NCBI RefSeq assembly: GCF_001592945.1
Contig: NZ_LRPB01000006.1
Span: forward strand, 124,001-188,000
Direction of reading: 5' to 3'
Source: Roseivirga seohaensis
GTDB lineage: Bacteria > Bacteroidota > Bacteroidia > Cytophagales > Cyclobacteriaceae
Length of the DNA: 64,000 bases
Part shown: positions 38,695 to 45,926 of the stretch, in pieces
How the letters are laid out: every line of letters starts with the position of its first letter
Numbering within the stretch: position 1 is the first letter of the stretch
Made by a program: the position numbers and the translations under genes
Notes under the pieces: model-generated
Database searches by the model: none
What the model was told of the DNA's origin: nothing
What the model saw: only the letters and a program-made list of their open reading frames with translations

Positions 38695-39849
38695 CTACTC
38701 CTTAAACTTCACCCACATTAGCACCTGATTTTCAGAGGATTCGATTTTTTCTAAAGTGGTGCCTTGGCGGAATTTGATTTGGTCTTCCTTAAGTTCTGAG
38801 AGAAAAGAGGCCACGTTTGGAGATTGAATAGTAAATATCATTTGCTCACTATCCCAACCGATAGGAATAGCCACATTATTAGATTTATCTGCTTTTCTCA
38901 TATCCACGTTGTGAACAGCTCCCGTGGCACGGTCAATTAGAAAGCTTGGAACCACAATACCTTCTGAAAAACCACTATAAGTAAATACCCAAATTAGACG
39001 ATCACCAATATGAGCAGTGGCTGTCCATACTTTTTCTGTTTCTTGTATCACTTGAACAAAATCAGGTGTTACATCCTTTCCTTCATTCCAATACCAATCC
39101 TTCCCAAACTCCAAATGAACTAGCGGAGCAAACCCTTTATCATTCAAATAATACACCGTATCACTCATTATTCTATGTAGTGTAACTCCATCTTTGTAAG
39201 GAGTTATTGAATTGGTCCCCAAAGTAAGTCCCGCAGGAATATGCTTGTCGACAGGCTGGTACATATCTACCAGCTTCAAATCCTTGTCCAATGTGGCATA
39301 TCTATAATAGGAAGTATCGTTAATAGGACGGTAATTCATCTCCATCGCGTAACCATGGTTATAAGTATAGAGATGACCTGGAGATGCTGGCAACTTTTCC
39401 GATCTAATAAAATCGCCTTCCAATGAATAGCGCTTTACGGAAGATTGGTTTCTTGAATAGATGGCCAGCGTATCTCCTTCCAACCACAAATCAGTAATGT
39501 TCAAATACTCTTCTGGTCCTTCACCTTTCCTATTGATCTTGCGAACAAAATTTCCTTCCAAGTCAAAAACAAATACATCAGACTCTCTTCCACTGGTGAA
39601 CACCAACTGATCTTTCGACTGATGGACGTCATAGATGTAAGACAATAAAGAATTATCGGTTTCTTCCATCCGTACCAGCTCAACAGATTCAATTAAATCA
39701 GCGAAACGTTCGGTAGGAAGGTCTCTATCGAGTTGATAGGACTTAAAGTCATCGGTGACCACAACGGCTTCACTTTCCTTTTCAGAAACATTTTTTGAGC
39801 ATGAAAATGCGACCAATAGAGTGATAAAAAATAGGATAAACTGCTTCAT
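38695..39849 (-). CDS. 6-bladed beta-propeller lipoprotein, paralogue 1 of array
   Basis: 384 residues, lipobox AFSC, first gene of the array in transcription order. It contains ELVRMEETDNSLLSY, VFDLEGNFVRKINRKGEGPEEY, LEFGKDWYWNE and the tail IESSENQVLMWVKFKE. Its upstream region lacks the leader repeat, so the array's main promoter, if one exists, is in the 391-bp gap to the right; I could not identify a canonical TTTG/TAnnTTTG pair there. Confidence 0.87.
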   Translation of the reverse strand: MKQFILFFITLLVAFSCSKNVSEKESEAVVVTDDFKSYQLDRDLPTERFADLIESVELVRMEETDNSLLSYIYDVHQSKDQLVFTSGRESDVFVFDLEGNFVRKINRKGEGPEEYLNITDLWLEGDTLAIYSRNQSSVKRYSLEGDFIRSEKLPASPGHLYTYNHGYAMEMNYRPINDTSYYRYATLDKDLKLVDMYQPVDKHIPAGLTLGTNSITPYKDGVTLHRIMSDTVYYLNDKGFAPLVHLEFGKDWYWNEGKDVTPDFVQVIQETEKVWTATAHIGDRLIWVFTYSGFSEGIVVPSFLIDRATGAVHNVDMRKADKSNNVAIPIGWDSEQMIFTIQSPNVASFLSELKEDQIKFRQGTTLEKIESSENQVLMWVKFKE

Positions 39850-40240
39850 CGTTTTTTTGAGGTTGAAGGAAGTTTGAACTTGATTAATAAGTCAAACATT
39901 CACCAACAAGAATAACTAAAAGAGTAGTCGTTTCAAAAGAATAACAGATCAAATTTGATTTTGTGTATTCTAAAGTTTTCAGATGGAATAAGAGAAAAAA
40001 CACAACAGCTTGCTCTAATAGCCTCACAGCCAAATCAAGTTCACTACCATTTTATCGCAAGGCCTAAACCAGTGATTAAATCTCCTTTCGGCATGACTTA
40101 TATCAGTATTCGGCAATGGGGCATTCGCTAACTTCATAACATGAAAACTAAAGCATTTAAACCGCTGATCGTTTGAGGATTGTGTCTGGTAATCATCACG
40201 GTATTGTGCTTTTATTCCAAACCACCTAACTATTGAGATT
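39850..40240. other. 391-bp intergenic region without a recognisable gene
   Basis: Divergent region between the propeller array and the DUF2892 gene. It is AT-rich and contains no convincing ORF, hairpin or repeat. It must hold the promoters of both neighbours, but no canonical element stands out. Confidence 0.6.
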
Positions 40241-40447
40241 ATGAAAAAGAATATGGGAAATGCAGACAAAGCAGTAAGAATTTTAATCGCAGTGGCGATT
40301 GCAATTCTTTATTTTGGCAACATAGTAACGGGTACTTTGGGCATTGTTTTATTGGTGTTGGCGGCAGTATTCCTTCTGACCAGCTTGGTGAGCTTTTGCC
40401 CACTCTATACGCTCGTAGGGTTCAATACTTGTCCCGCAAAAAAATAG
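40241..40447 (+). CDS. DUF2892 (YgaP-like transmembrane) small membrane protein
   Basis: 68 residues. The N-terminus KNMGNADKAVRILIAVAIA followed by two helices and the end CPLYTLVGFNTCPAKK match the DUF2892 family, which also forms the membrane part of YgaP rhodanese proteins. The rhodanese domain is absent. The two conserved cysteines near the C-terminus are present. Function unknown. A terminator follows. Confidence 0.88.
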   Translation: MKKNMGNADKAVRILIAVAIAILYFGNIVTGTLGIVLLVLAAVFLLTSLVSFCPLYTLVGFNTCPAKK

Positions 40448-40452
40448 CATAA

Positions 40453-40487
40453 AAAGAGGCCATCAGATTGAATCCAATGGCCTCTTT
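40453..40487. terminator. Bidirectional intrinsic terminator (DUF2892 / kbl)
   Basis: AAAGAGGCCAT (40453-40463) and ATGGCCTCTTT (40477-40487) form a perfect 11-bp stem with a 13-nt loop between convergent genes. Confidence 0.85.
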
Positions 40488-40509
40488 ACTAATCAGTTAT
40501 TATGAAACG

Positions 40510-41703
40510 TTAAATCACTCCTAAATCTTTACCTACTTCAGTAAAGGCTTGAATGGCTTTGTCTAAATGGTGCATTTCGTGCCCAGCAGAAACCTGAACT
40601 CTAATTCTGGCTTGGCCTTTCGCCACTACAGGGTAGAAGAAGCCAATCACGTAAATGCCCTTTTCTAAAAGTGCATCGGCCATTTTTTGAGCCAATTTGG
40701 CATCGTAAAGCATTACAGGTACAATAGCGTGCTCGCCCGGCTTAATATCAAAACCAGCTTCGGTCATTTTACTTCTAAAGTACTTGGTGTTTTCCTCCAA
40801 TTTATCGCGAAGAGTGGTGGCTTCAGAAAGCATATCGAATACCGCAATAGAAGCTCCTACAATAGAAGGCGCCAAAGTGTTGGAGAATAAATAAGGTCTT
40901 GAGCGCTGACGAAGAATTTCGATCACTTCTTTCTTACCAGAAGTAAAACCTCCAGACGCACCACCTAGGGCTTTACCCAATGTACCAGTGATAATATCTA
41001 CACGGTCCATGCAGTTTCTGAATTCATGAACGCCTCTACCTGTTTTGCCCATAAAACCTGTTGAATGACATTCGTCTGTCATTACCAAAGCTTTATACTT
41101 ATCAGCCAAATCACAGATTTTGTCTAATTGTGCAATGGTGCCGTCCATTGAGAACACGCCATCGGTAACAATGATTTTATTCTGTGCTCCCTTAGCATCT
41201 GCATCTTTCAATTGCTGCTCTAAGCTGTCCATATCATTATGATCGTAACGGAAACGCATGGCTTTACACAAACGCACACCGTCAATAATTGAAGCGTGGT
41301 TTAGTGCATCTGAAATAATCGCGTCTTCGGCACCCAACAATGGTTCAAAAACACCACCGTTGGCATCGAAAGCTGCTGCATAAAGAATGGTATCTTCCAT
41401 GCCCAAAAAATCTGAAATCTTTTGCTCTAGCTCTTTGTGAATATCTTGTGTTCCACAAATAAAACGTACCGAAGACATACCAAAACCGTGGGTATCGATG
41501 GCTTTTTTGGCCGCCTCAAGCACCCTTGGGTGAGAAGACAGACCTAAATAGTTATTTGCACAAAAGTTGATTACTTCTCTTCCATCAGCCGTTTTGATAT
41601 CGGCTGCTTGGGGAGTGGTAATGATTCTTTCTTTTTTATAAAGTCCGGCTTCTTTGATTTCTGCTAGTTCAGCCTGAAGTTTGGGTTGGAGTGTATCGAA
41701 CAT
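40510..41703 (-). CDS. kbl: Glycine C-acetyltransferase (2-amino-3-ketobutyrate CoA ligase)
   Basis: 397 residues, fold-type I PLP enzyme of the alpha-oxoamine synthase family. [50 protein letters not shown] and [15 protein letters not shown] (PLP lysine) identify Kbl rather than BioF or HemA. It cleaves 2-amino-3-ketobutyrate with CoA to glycine and acetyl-CoA. The tdh gene that makes its substrate is ~490 bp away on the other strand. It lies 2 nt downstream of a small ORF, probably the same transcript. Confidence 0.95.
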   Translation of the reverse strand: MFDTLQPKLQAELAEIKEAGLYKKERIITTPQAADIKTADGREVINFCANNYLGLSSHPRVLEAAKKAIDTHGFGMSSVRFICGTQDIHKELEQKISDFLGMEDTILYAAAFDANGGVFEPLLGAEDAIISDALNHASIIDGVRLCKAMRFRYDHNDMDSLEQQLKDADAKGAQNKIIVTDGVFSMDGTIAQLDKICDLADKYKALVMTDECHSTGFMGKTGRGVHEFRNCMDRVDIITGTLGKALGGASGGFTSGKKEVIEILRQRSRPYLFSNTLAPSIVGASIAVFDMLSEATTLRDKLEENTKYFRSKMTEAGFDIKPGEHAIVPVMLYDAKLAQKMADALLEKGIYVIGFFYPVVAKGQARIRVQVSAGHEMHHLDKAIQAFTEVGKDLGVI

Positions 41704-41705
41704 AA

Positions 41706-41969
41706 TTAATTTGTTTTCGGTTTGGGTCTCATCATCACTTTAGGGCGGGCTGCCGCTGTTGGCACTGCCTTCTCTGGCAGCTCTTCTTTTAGTGGAAATG
41801 CTCTCCTAATTGGGTTAATGAGAAATAATTTTTGAGCTGTAAAGCTATTAGGGTGCATTTGGTCATATAAAACTTTGAATTTAGACCACTGTTCGGGCTG
41901 CGCTTTTTTAAAAGCATCCGAGTCAATTTTCTTGTCTTTTAAATAAGATTCAAAGTCCTTGATTTCCAT
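41706..41969 (-). CDS. Small conserved-looking hypothetical protein upstream of kbl
   Basis: 87 residues, soluble. The first 50 residues ([30 protein letters not shown]...) look like a compact helical domain ending in [13 protein letters not shown]; the rest is a Pro/Lys/Arg tail ([14 protein letters not shown]). I do not recognise a family. It is 2 nt upstream of kbl, suggesting co-translation. Confidence 0.65.
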   Translation of the reverse strand: MEIKDFESYLKDKKIDSDAFKKAQPEQWSKFKVLYDQMHPNSFTAQKLFLINPIRRAFPLKEELPEKAVPTAAARPKVMMRPKPKTN

Positions 41970-42192
41970 CGCAATGCAAATATAAAAAATATGGGTTCCG
42001 AACGGCTATTCGTATCGGCAAAGGTTTTACTTATTCTATTCCATTCGCTAATATTGCAGCGCAAAATGGTAGCGCCTTTTGAGGGTTTATCCTCCACTGG
42101 GTCTTCCTACCGTTCAGAAACTTTCTATTCTTAAAGCAGAAAAAGAAGAATAGATTTCTGATTCAACGATTACAACTAAAATTAAGAAGCAA

Positions 42193-43143
42193 ATGACTAG
42201 AGTACTTATCATCGGAGCGAGTGGACAATTAGGATCGGAACTGACAATTGCGCTCGGTGAGGTTTTTGGAAACGAAAACATCATTGCTTCTGATATTTCT
42301 TCTCCACACGCCAACATTGCTGGTTTCACTTTCGAGAAACTAGATGTAATGAATGCGGCTCAGCTGAAGGAGGTTGTTGAAAAACATTCAATCACACAGA
42401 TTTATCATTTGGCGGCCATCCTTTCTGCCAAAGGCGAATCTAATCCTCAGTGGGCTTGGAACTTGAACATGACCAGCTTATTGAATGTGTTGGAATTGGC
42501 CAAGGAGAAAAAGCTAGACAAAATTTACTGGCCAAGTTCTATTGCCGTTTTCGGACCGAACACGCCTTTGGACAATACACCTCAGTTCTGCGAAAAAGAC
42601 CCCAACACCGTATATGGCATCAGCAAACTTGCTGGCGAAAGATGGTGCGAATACTACTTCGATAAATACGGGGTGGACGTTCGAAGCATCAGGTATCCCG
42701 GCCTTATTGGTTACAAATCATTACCGGGTGGCGGCACTACAGATTACGCGGTAGACATTTACCACAAAGCATTGAAAGGTGAGAAATTTACCTGTTTCTT
42801 AAGAGAAGACACGGCCTTGCCTATGATGTATATGCCAGATGCCATTAAAGCAACTATTGACCTAATGCAGGCACCAGCCGAACAAGTAAAAGTACGTTCT
42901 AGCTATAACCTTTCGGCCATTAGTTTTACACCAAAAGAAATGGCAGCTTCTATTCAAAAGCAAATACCTGAATTCGAAATTGATTATGCGCCAGATTTCC
43001 GTCAGGCCATAGCCGATAGCTGGCCCAATACCATTGATGATTCTCAAGCGAGAGCAGATTGGGGTTGGAAACACGGTTTCAGCCTAGATGCCATGACAGA
43101 AGACATTCTTAAAAACCTTCCTCCGATTTTAGATAAGTTTTGA
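42193..43143 (+). CDS. tdh: L-threonine 3-dehydrogenase, epimerase (SDR) family
   Basis: 316 residues. Rossmann motif IIGASGQLGSEL, YHLAAILSAKGESNP, WPSSIAVFGP, the catalytic YGISKLAGE (YxxxK) and SIRYPGLI are characteristic of the short-chain, UDP-galactose-epimerase-like threonine dehydrogenases found in Bacteroidota, unlike the zinc enzyme of E. coli. It oxidises threonine to 2-amino-3-ketobutyrate. With kbl opposite, the window encodes the whole threonine-to-glycine pathway. Confidence 0.88.
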   Translation: MTRVLIIGASGQLGSELTIALGEVFGNENIIASDISSPHANIAGFTFEKLDVMNAAQLKEVVEKHSITQIYHLAAILSAKGESNPQWAWNLNMTSLLNVLELAKEKKLDKIYWPSSIAVFGPNTPLDNTPQFCEKDPNTVYGISKLAGERWCEYYFDKYGVDVRSIRYPGLIGYKSLPGGGTTDYAVDIYHKALKGEKFTCFLREDTALPMMYMPDAIKATIDLMQAPAEQVKVRSSYNLSAISFTPKEMAASIQKQIPEFEIDYAPDFRQAIADSWPNTIDDSQARADWGWKHGFSLDAMTEDILKNLPPILDKF

Positions 43144-43285
43144 TATTCTGAAATTACAGCCAAAGAGCTGAGAGTAAATATGAATAATGTTCTTCTAACC
43201 GTTAAGTGAATTCTATTTTAGCATTCATGAATATACTGATGGTAACAAAAGAATAAACCCACCGTCCCCTTGATAAAAGAACGCG

Positions 43286-44095
43286 ATGGTCAAAGTATTC
43301 AATTTATCTCTGCTCTTAGTTCTGTTGACTTGGAGTAATGCACAATCCCAAACTACTGACACATTAATTAATGTCGGCAATCATGATTTGCATTTTAAAA
43401 TAATAAAAGGAAAAGGTACACCTATTCTTTTCGAGTCAGGAAATGGTGATGATGGAAGTGTTTGGGATGATATTCTAAAACCAATCCATCAATTAACTGG
43501 AGCAACTCTAATCACTTATGATAGGGCTGGACTTGGGGAAAGTGAAATCGACACCACTTCAATTTCTTTTAAGCAAGAAATAAAGGACTTAGAATATGCG
43601 CTAAAGGAATTAGGTTTCGACAAGGATCTATTCATCGTGAGCCACTCATTTGGTGGCTTCTACTCTACATTATTTGCTAATCAAAATAAGGACAAAATAA
43701 AAGGATCCGTCTATATTGATGTAGCACTACCTTGCTTTTTCACAAAGCAATGGTCACAAGATTTTACGAAGAATATCTCAAAAGAGGATTGGGAGTTAAT
43801 AAAAACTCATAAAACAGGACTCTATTATGTGCTTAAAAATCTTGCAGAGATTTCCATCTATGTGGGAAATGAAACTTTATACACAAAAATACCTGTCACC
43901 TTAATTGCTTCGGAAAAAATACCCGCCATGGTAAAACAGGATGAGGTAGACAAGTGGAAAGAATGCCTCAAGTCTTTCGGCTCTCTACCTAATCACAAGT
44001 ATGTTTTAGCGAATGGTGCAGGCCATAAGGTATGGGTAGACAATCCCGAAATTGTCATTAACGAGGTGGCAGCATTATATAAAAGAATAAACTAA
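43286..44095 (+). CDS. Secreted alpha/beta hydrolase
   Basis: 269 residues with a signal peptide (LLLVLLTWSNAQSQ). An alpha/beta-hydrolase core follows: ILFESGNGDDGSVWDD (oxyanion region), TYDRAGLGESE, nucleophile elbow SHSFGG with Ser121, and NGAGHKVWVDNPE with the catalytic His. The substrate is unknown; the family includes esterases and lactonases. It is followed by the repeat-flanked toxin-antitoxin pair. Confidence 0.82.
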   Translation: MVKVFNLSLLLVLLTWSNAQSQTTDTLINVGNHDLHFKIIKGKGTPILFESGNGDDGSVWDDILKPIHQLTGATLITYDRAGLGESEIDTTSISFKQEIKDLEYALKELGFDKDLFIVSHSFGGFYSTLFANQNKDKIKGSVYIDVALPCFFTKQWSQDFTKNISKEDWELIKTHKTGLYYVLKNLAEISIYVGNETLYTKIPVTLIASEKIPAMVKQDEVDKWKECLKSFGSLPNHKYVLANGAGHKVWVDNPEIVINEVAALYKRIN

Positions 44096-44146
44096 TCTTC
44101 TGTTATAGGCTCATTTAACTATCTTTGACAGAGCCAGCCTACTGTC

Positions 44147-44262
44147 GCAGATTCTCCGGACCTATGACGATTTATGGACACAAGGATTCTGTCCCTTTGA
44201 AAAGCCCTCATATCTGTGTTACCGAAAAAAATCCCTACGGGATGACTTAACGCTGGCTTAGG
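44147..44262. repeat. Imperfect direct repeat, left flank of toxin-antitoxin pair
   Basis: It shares with 44858-45009 the blocks TTCTCCG, TATGGACAC.AGGA.TCTGTC, GAAAAA and CCTACGGG.TGACTTAACGC.GGCT in the same order. The copy here is shorter by ~36 nt. Confidence 0.7.
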
Positions 44263-44331
44263 TGCGACATTGAAATAAGCATGGCTACTTTTTAATCAGG
44301 AATCTTCTGAAATTATTTATAACTTGATTTT

Positions 44332-44571
44332 ATGATTCAATCCGAAGAACAGCATGTCAATAGACTGATAGAAAAGATCAAATCTATTAAAGACCCTAAT
44401 GTACTTGAGGAAGTTTACAGACTTTTGGCTGTTGATTTTGATGATTCCATTTATCTAACGTCTGATGCTCAAAAACAAGTGGTTGCTGAATCACAACAAA
44501 TGATTGAGGGAGGAAATGGCATATCGTCTGAAAAAGCCGATGATGAAATTGACCAATGGTTAAAAAAGTAG
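44332..44571 (+). CDS. Antitoxin of RelE/ParE-type toxin-antitoxin pair
   Basis: 79 residues: IEKIKSIKDPNVLEEVYRLLAVDFDDSIYLTSDAQKQVVAESQQMIEGG ... ADDEIDQWLKK. This is the usual Bacteroidota antitoxin form preceding RelE/ParE toxins, with an N-terminal helix bundle and a C-terminal toxin-binding tail ending in WLKK. The toxin start overlaps it by 16 nt. It has no obvious DNA-binding ribbon-helix-helix. Confidence 0.78.
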   Translation: MIQSEEQHVNRLIEKIKSIKDPNVLEEVYRLLAVDFDDSIYLTSDAQKQVVAESQQMIEGGNGISSEKADDEIDQWLKK

Positions 44572-44813
44572 TTTGGTCCCCAAAAGCGCAAGCAGAACGT
44601 AAATCAGTGCTGGAATATTGGGTCAACCGTAATAAAAGCAAAACCTACAGTTTAAAGCTCAATACGCTGATCAAAGAAGCTATAAACTTAATTATCTCCA
44701 ACCCAGATATTGGACGTAAAACCGACATCCCTAATGTTCGAATTAAGATTGTTCGTGACTACTTAATTTTCTATGAGGTCAAAGACGAATCACTGCATAT
44801 TCTGTCCTTTTAG
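44556..44813 (+). CDS. RelE/ParE-family toxin, probably truncated by a nonsense codon
   Basis: 85 residues with the family profile VVWSPKAQAERKSVLEYW, LIKEAINLIISNPDIGRKTDIPNVRIKIVRDYLIFYEV and HILSF. Family members normally continue WDxRQxPxxL. Here the Trp position is TAG (44811-44813) and the in-frame codons after it read DSRQDPQKV then stop at 44847-44849. A TGG to TAG change therefore seems to have removed about 13 C-terminal residues. Those residues often carry part of the active site or fold, so the toxin may be inactive or weakened. The antitoxin gene is intact. Confidence 0.8.
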   Translation: MVKKVVWSPKAQAERKSVLEYWVNRNKSKTYSLKLNTLIKEAINLIISNPDIGRKTDIPNVRIKIVRDYLIFYEVKDESLHILSF

Positions 44814-44849
44814 GATAGCCGCCAAGACCCTCAAAAAGTAAAACCCTAA
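44811..44849 (+). pseudogene. Severed C-terminal codons of the RelE/ParE toxin
   Basis: Reading through the TAG gives DSRQDPQKVKP before TAA, matching the conserved end of the toxin family. This supports a recent point mutation rather than a naturally short protein. Confidence 0.65.
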
Positions 44850-44857
44850 AGGCTTTT

Positions 44858-45009
44858 GCAGGTTCTCCGATTTATCTGCCCTTAGGCAGAACCTGTGACC
44901 AACTATGGACACTAGGACTCTGTCTGCTTTATTAAGAACCACACCATTATCTGCTCAACTGAAAAACCCCGAAGTCTCGGGGCCTACGGGGTGACTTAAC
45001 GCGGGCTAA
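44858..45009. repeat. Imperfect direct repeat, right flank of toxin-antitoxin pair
   Basis: Homologous to 44147-44262. It contains two hairpins not in the left copy: CAGGTTCT/AGAACCTG (44859-44895 region) and CCCCGA/TCGGGG near 44967-44982. Ends in TGACTTAACGCGGGCT. Confidence 0.7.
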
Positions 45010-45054
45010 AGCAGAAACTATTCATTCCTAGAGAATACAGCGTATCTCAACACT

Positions 45055-45924
45055 CTACTCCATATCAATGGCCTTGTCTGCTAAAATTTCGATCAGAGAT
45101 TTAATTTCCTCTACCTTTTCGGTGTTGCCTAGTTTTTCATGGGCAATGGAAAGATTTCGCAATACACGAACCACAATATCTACATTAGTGCATGGTTCGT
45201 AATATTGATCTTTAGGCGTTAGTTTTAAGTTCGATACATAATCGTCAACTTCCTTTTTAGAGAAAATCAAGCCGCGATTGAAAGCATTGATATAAAACTG
45301 AGTTTCCCCTTTCTTATACGTAAGCACAAATAGGTTGGGCAAATTCACACCATAGATGGGGAGCTTCAACTTTTGAGCAACCAAGGCATATATTATGCAA
45401 AGAGAAACTGGATTTCCTTTTTTGGTTTGAAGCACCACATTCATCATAGAGTTTCCTGTAGAATGGAAATTCTTAGTATTCGCTCCAAATTTGAGTTTAT
45501 TGAAAATAACTGAATTCAAGATTTTCACCTGATCCACTGGATGCACATCGGTTCTAAACTCCAGCCAGGCCTCGTAATAAATTTGCTCCAGATCCTTTTT
45601 CAGGTCATCATATTCTAAATCAGGATATTGATAGGTATTCACCAACCACATTCCTTCCAAAAGATCGTCACCGTCTTTTTCCTTCCAAGCTTCCAGTTTT
45701 TCTCTGAGCAGTTGAAATTGAAGAGAATGCACCAGCTCCTCAATTCTTTTCTGCACTCTTGGATTAAAACTTCCCTCCCATTCAAATTCTAAATAAGGGA
45801 TAATATGAGTGCCCAGCGACTTGATTTTGCTTTCCACATGATCAACCACTTCAGCGTCATCATCTTCCAGCAGCGAAATCAACGCCTTTAATTCTTTATT
45901 GGTCAGGTTTTCTGTTTCGTTCAT
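45055..45924 (-). CDS. SirB1-type transglutaminase-like protein
   Basis: 289 residues. An N-terminal helical region (LISLLEDDDAEVVDHVESKIKSLG, HEAT-like) is followed by a transglutaminase-like core with NTKNFHSTGNSMMNVVLQTKKGNPVSLCIIYALVAQKLKLPIYGVNLPNLF. The GNPVSLCIIY strand carries the Cys-equivalent region of the SirB1/YchA (Transglut_core2) family. The role in the cell is not established. It is 2 nt downstream of the carboxyltransferase gene, so co-transcribed. Confidence 0.83.
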   Translation of the reverse strand: MNETENLTNKELKALISLLEDDDAEVVDHVESKIKSLGTHIIPYLEFEWEGSFNPRVQKRIEELVHSLQFQLLREKLEAWKEKDGDDLLEGMWLVNTYQYPDLEYDDLKKDLEQIYYEAWLEFRTDVHPVDQVKILNSVIFNKLKFGANTKNFHSTGNSMMNVVLQTKKGNPVSLCIIYALVAQKLKLPIYGVNLPNLFVLTYKKGETQFYINAFNRGLIFSKKEVDDYVSNLKLTPKDQYYEPCTNVDIVVRVLRNLSIAHEKLGNTEKVEEIKSLIEILADKAIDME

Positions 45925-45926
45925 TA

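Noticed and set aside
28838-39849. Polysaccharide utilisation locus reading of the propeller array
   Set aside because: No SusC/SusD, TonB-dependent receptor, glycanase or anti-sigma gene within the array or its flanks.
42070-42105. CTTTTGAGGGTTTATCCTCC as another copy of the array's repeat core
   Set aside because: Only part of the core matches and the arms do not pair as in the other copies.
44147-45009. Integron attC-like sites (ACTTAAC fits RYYYAAC) around the toxin-antitoxin pair
   Set aside because: No matching GTTRRRY partner, no extended imperfect palindrome and no integrase; kept only as a direct repeat.
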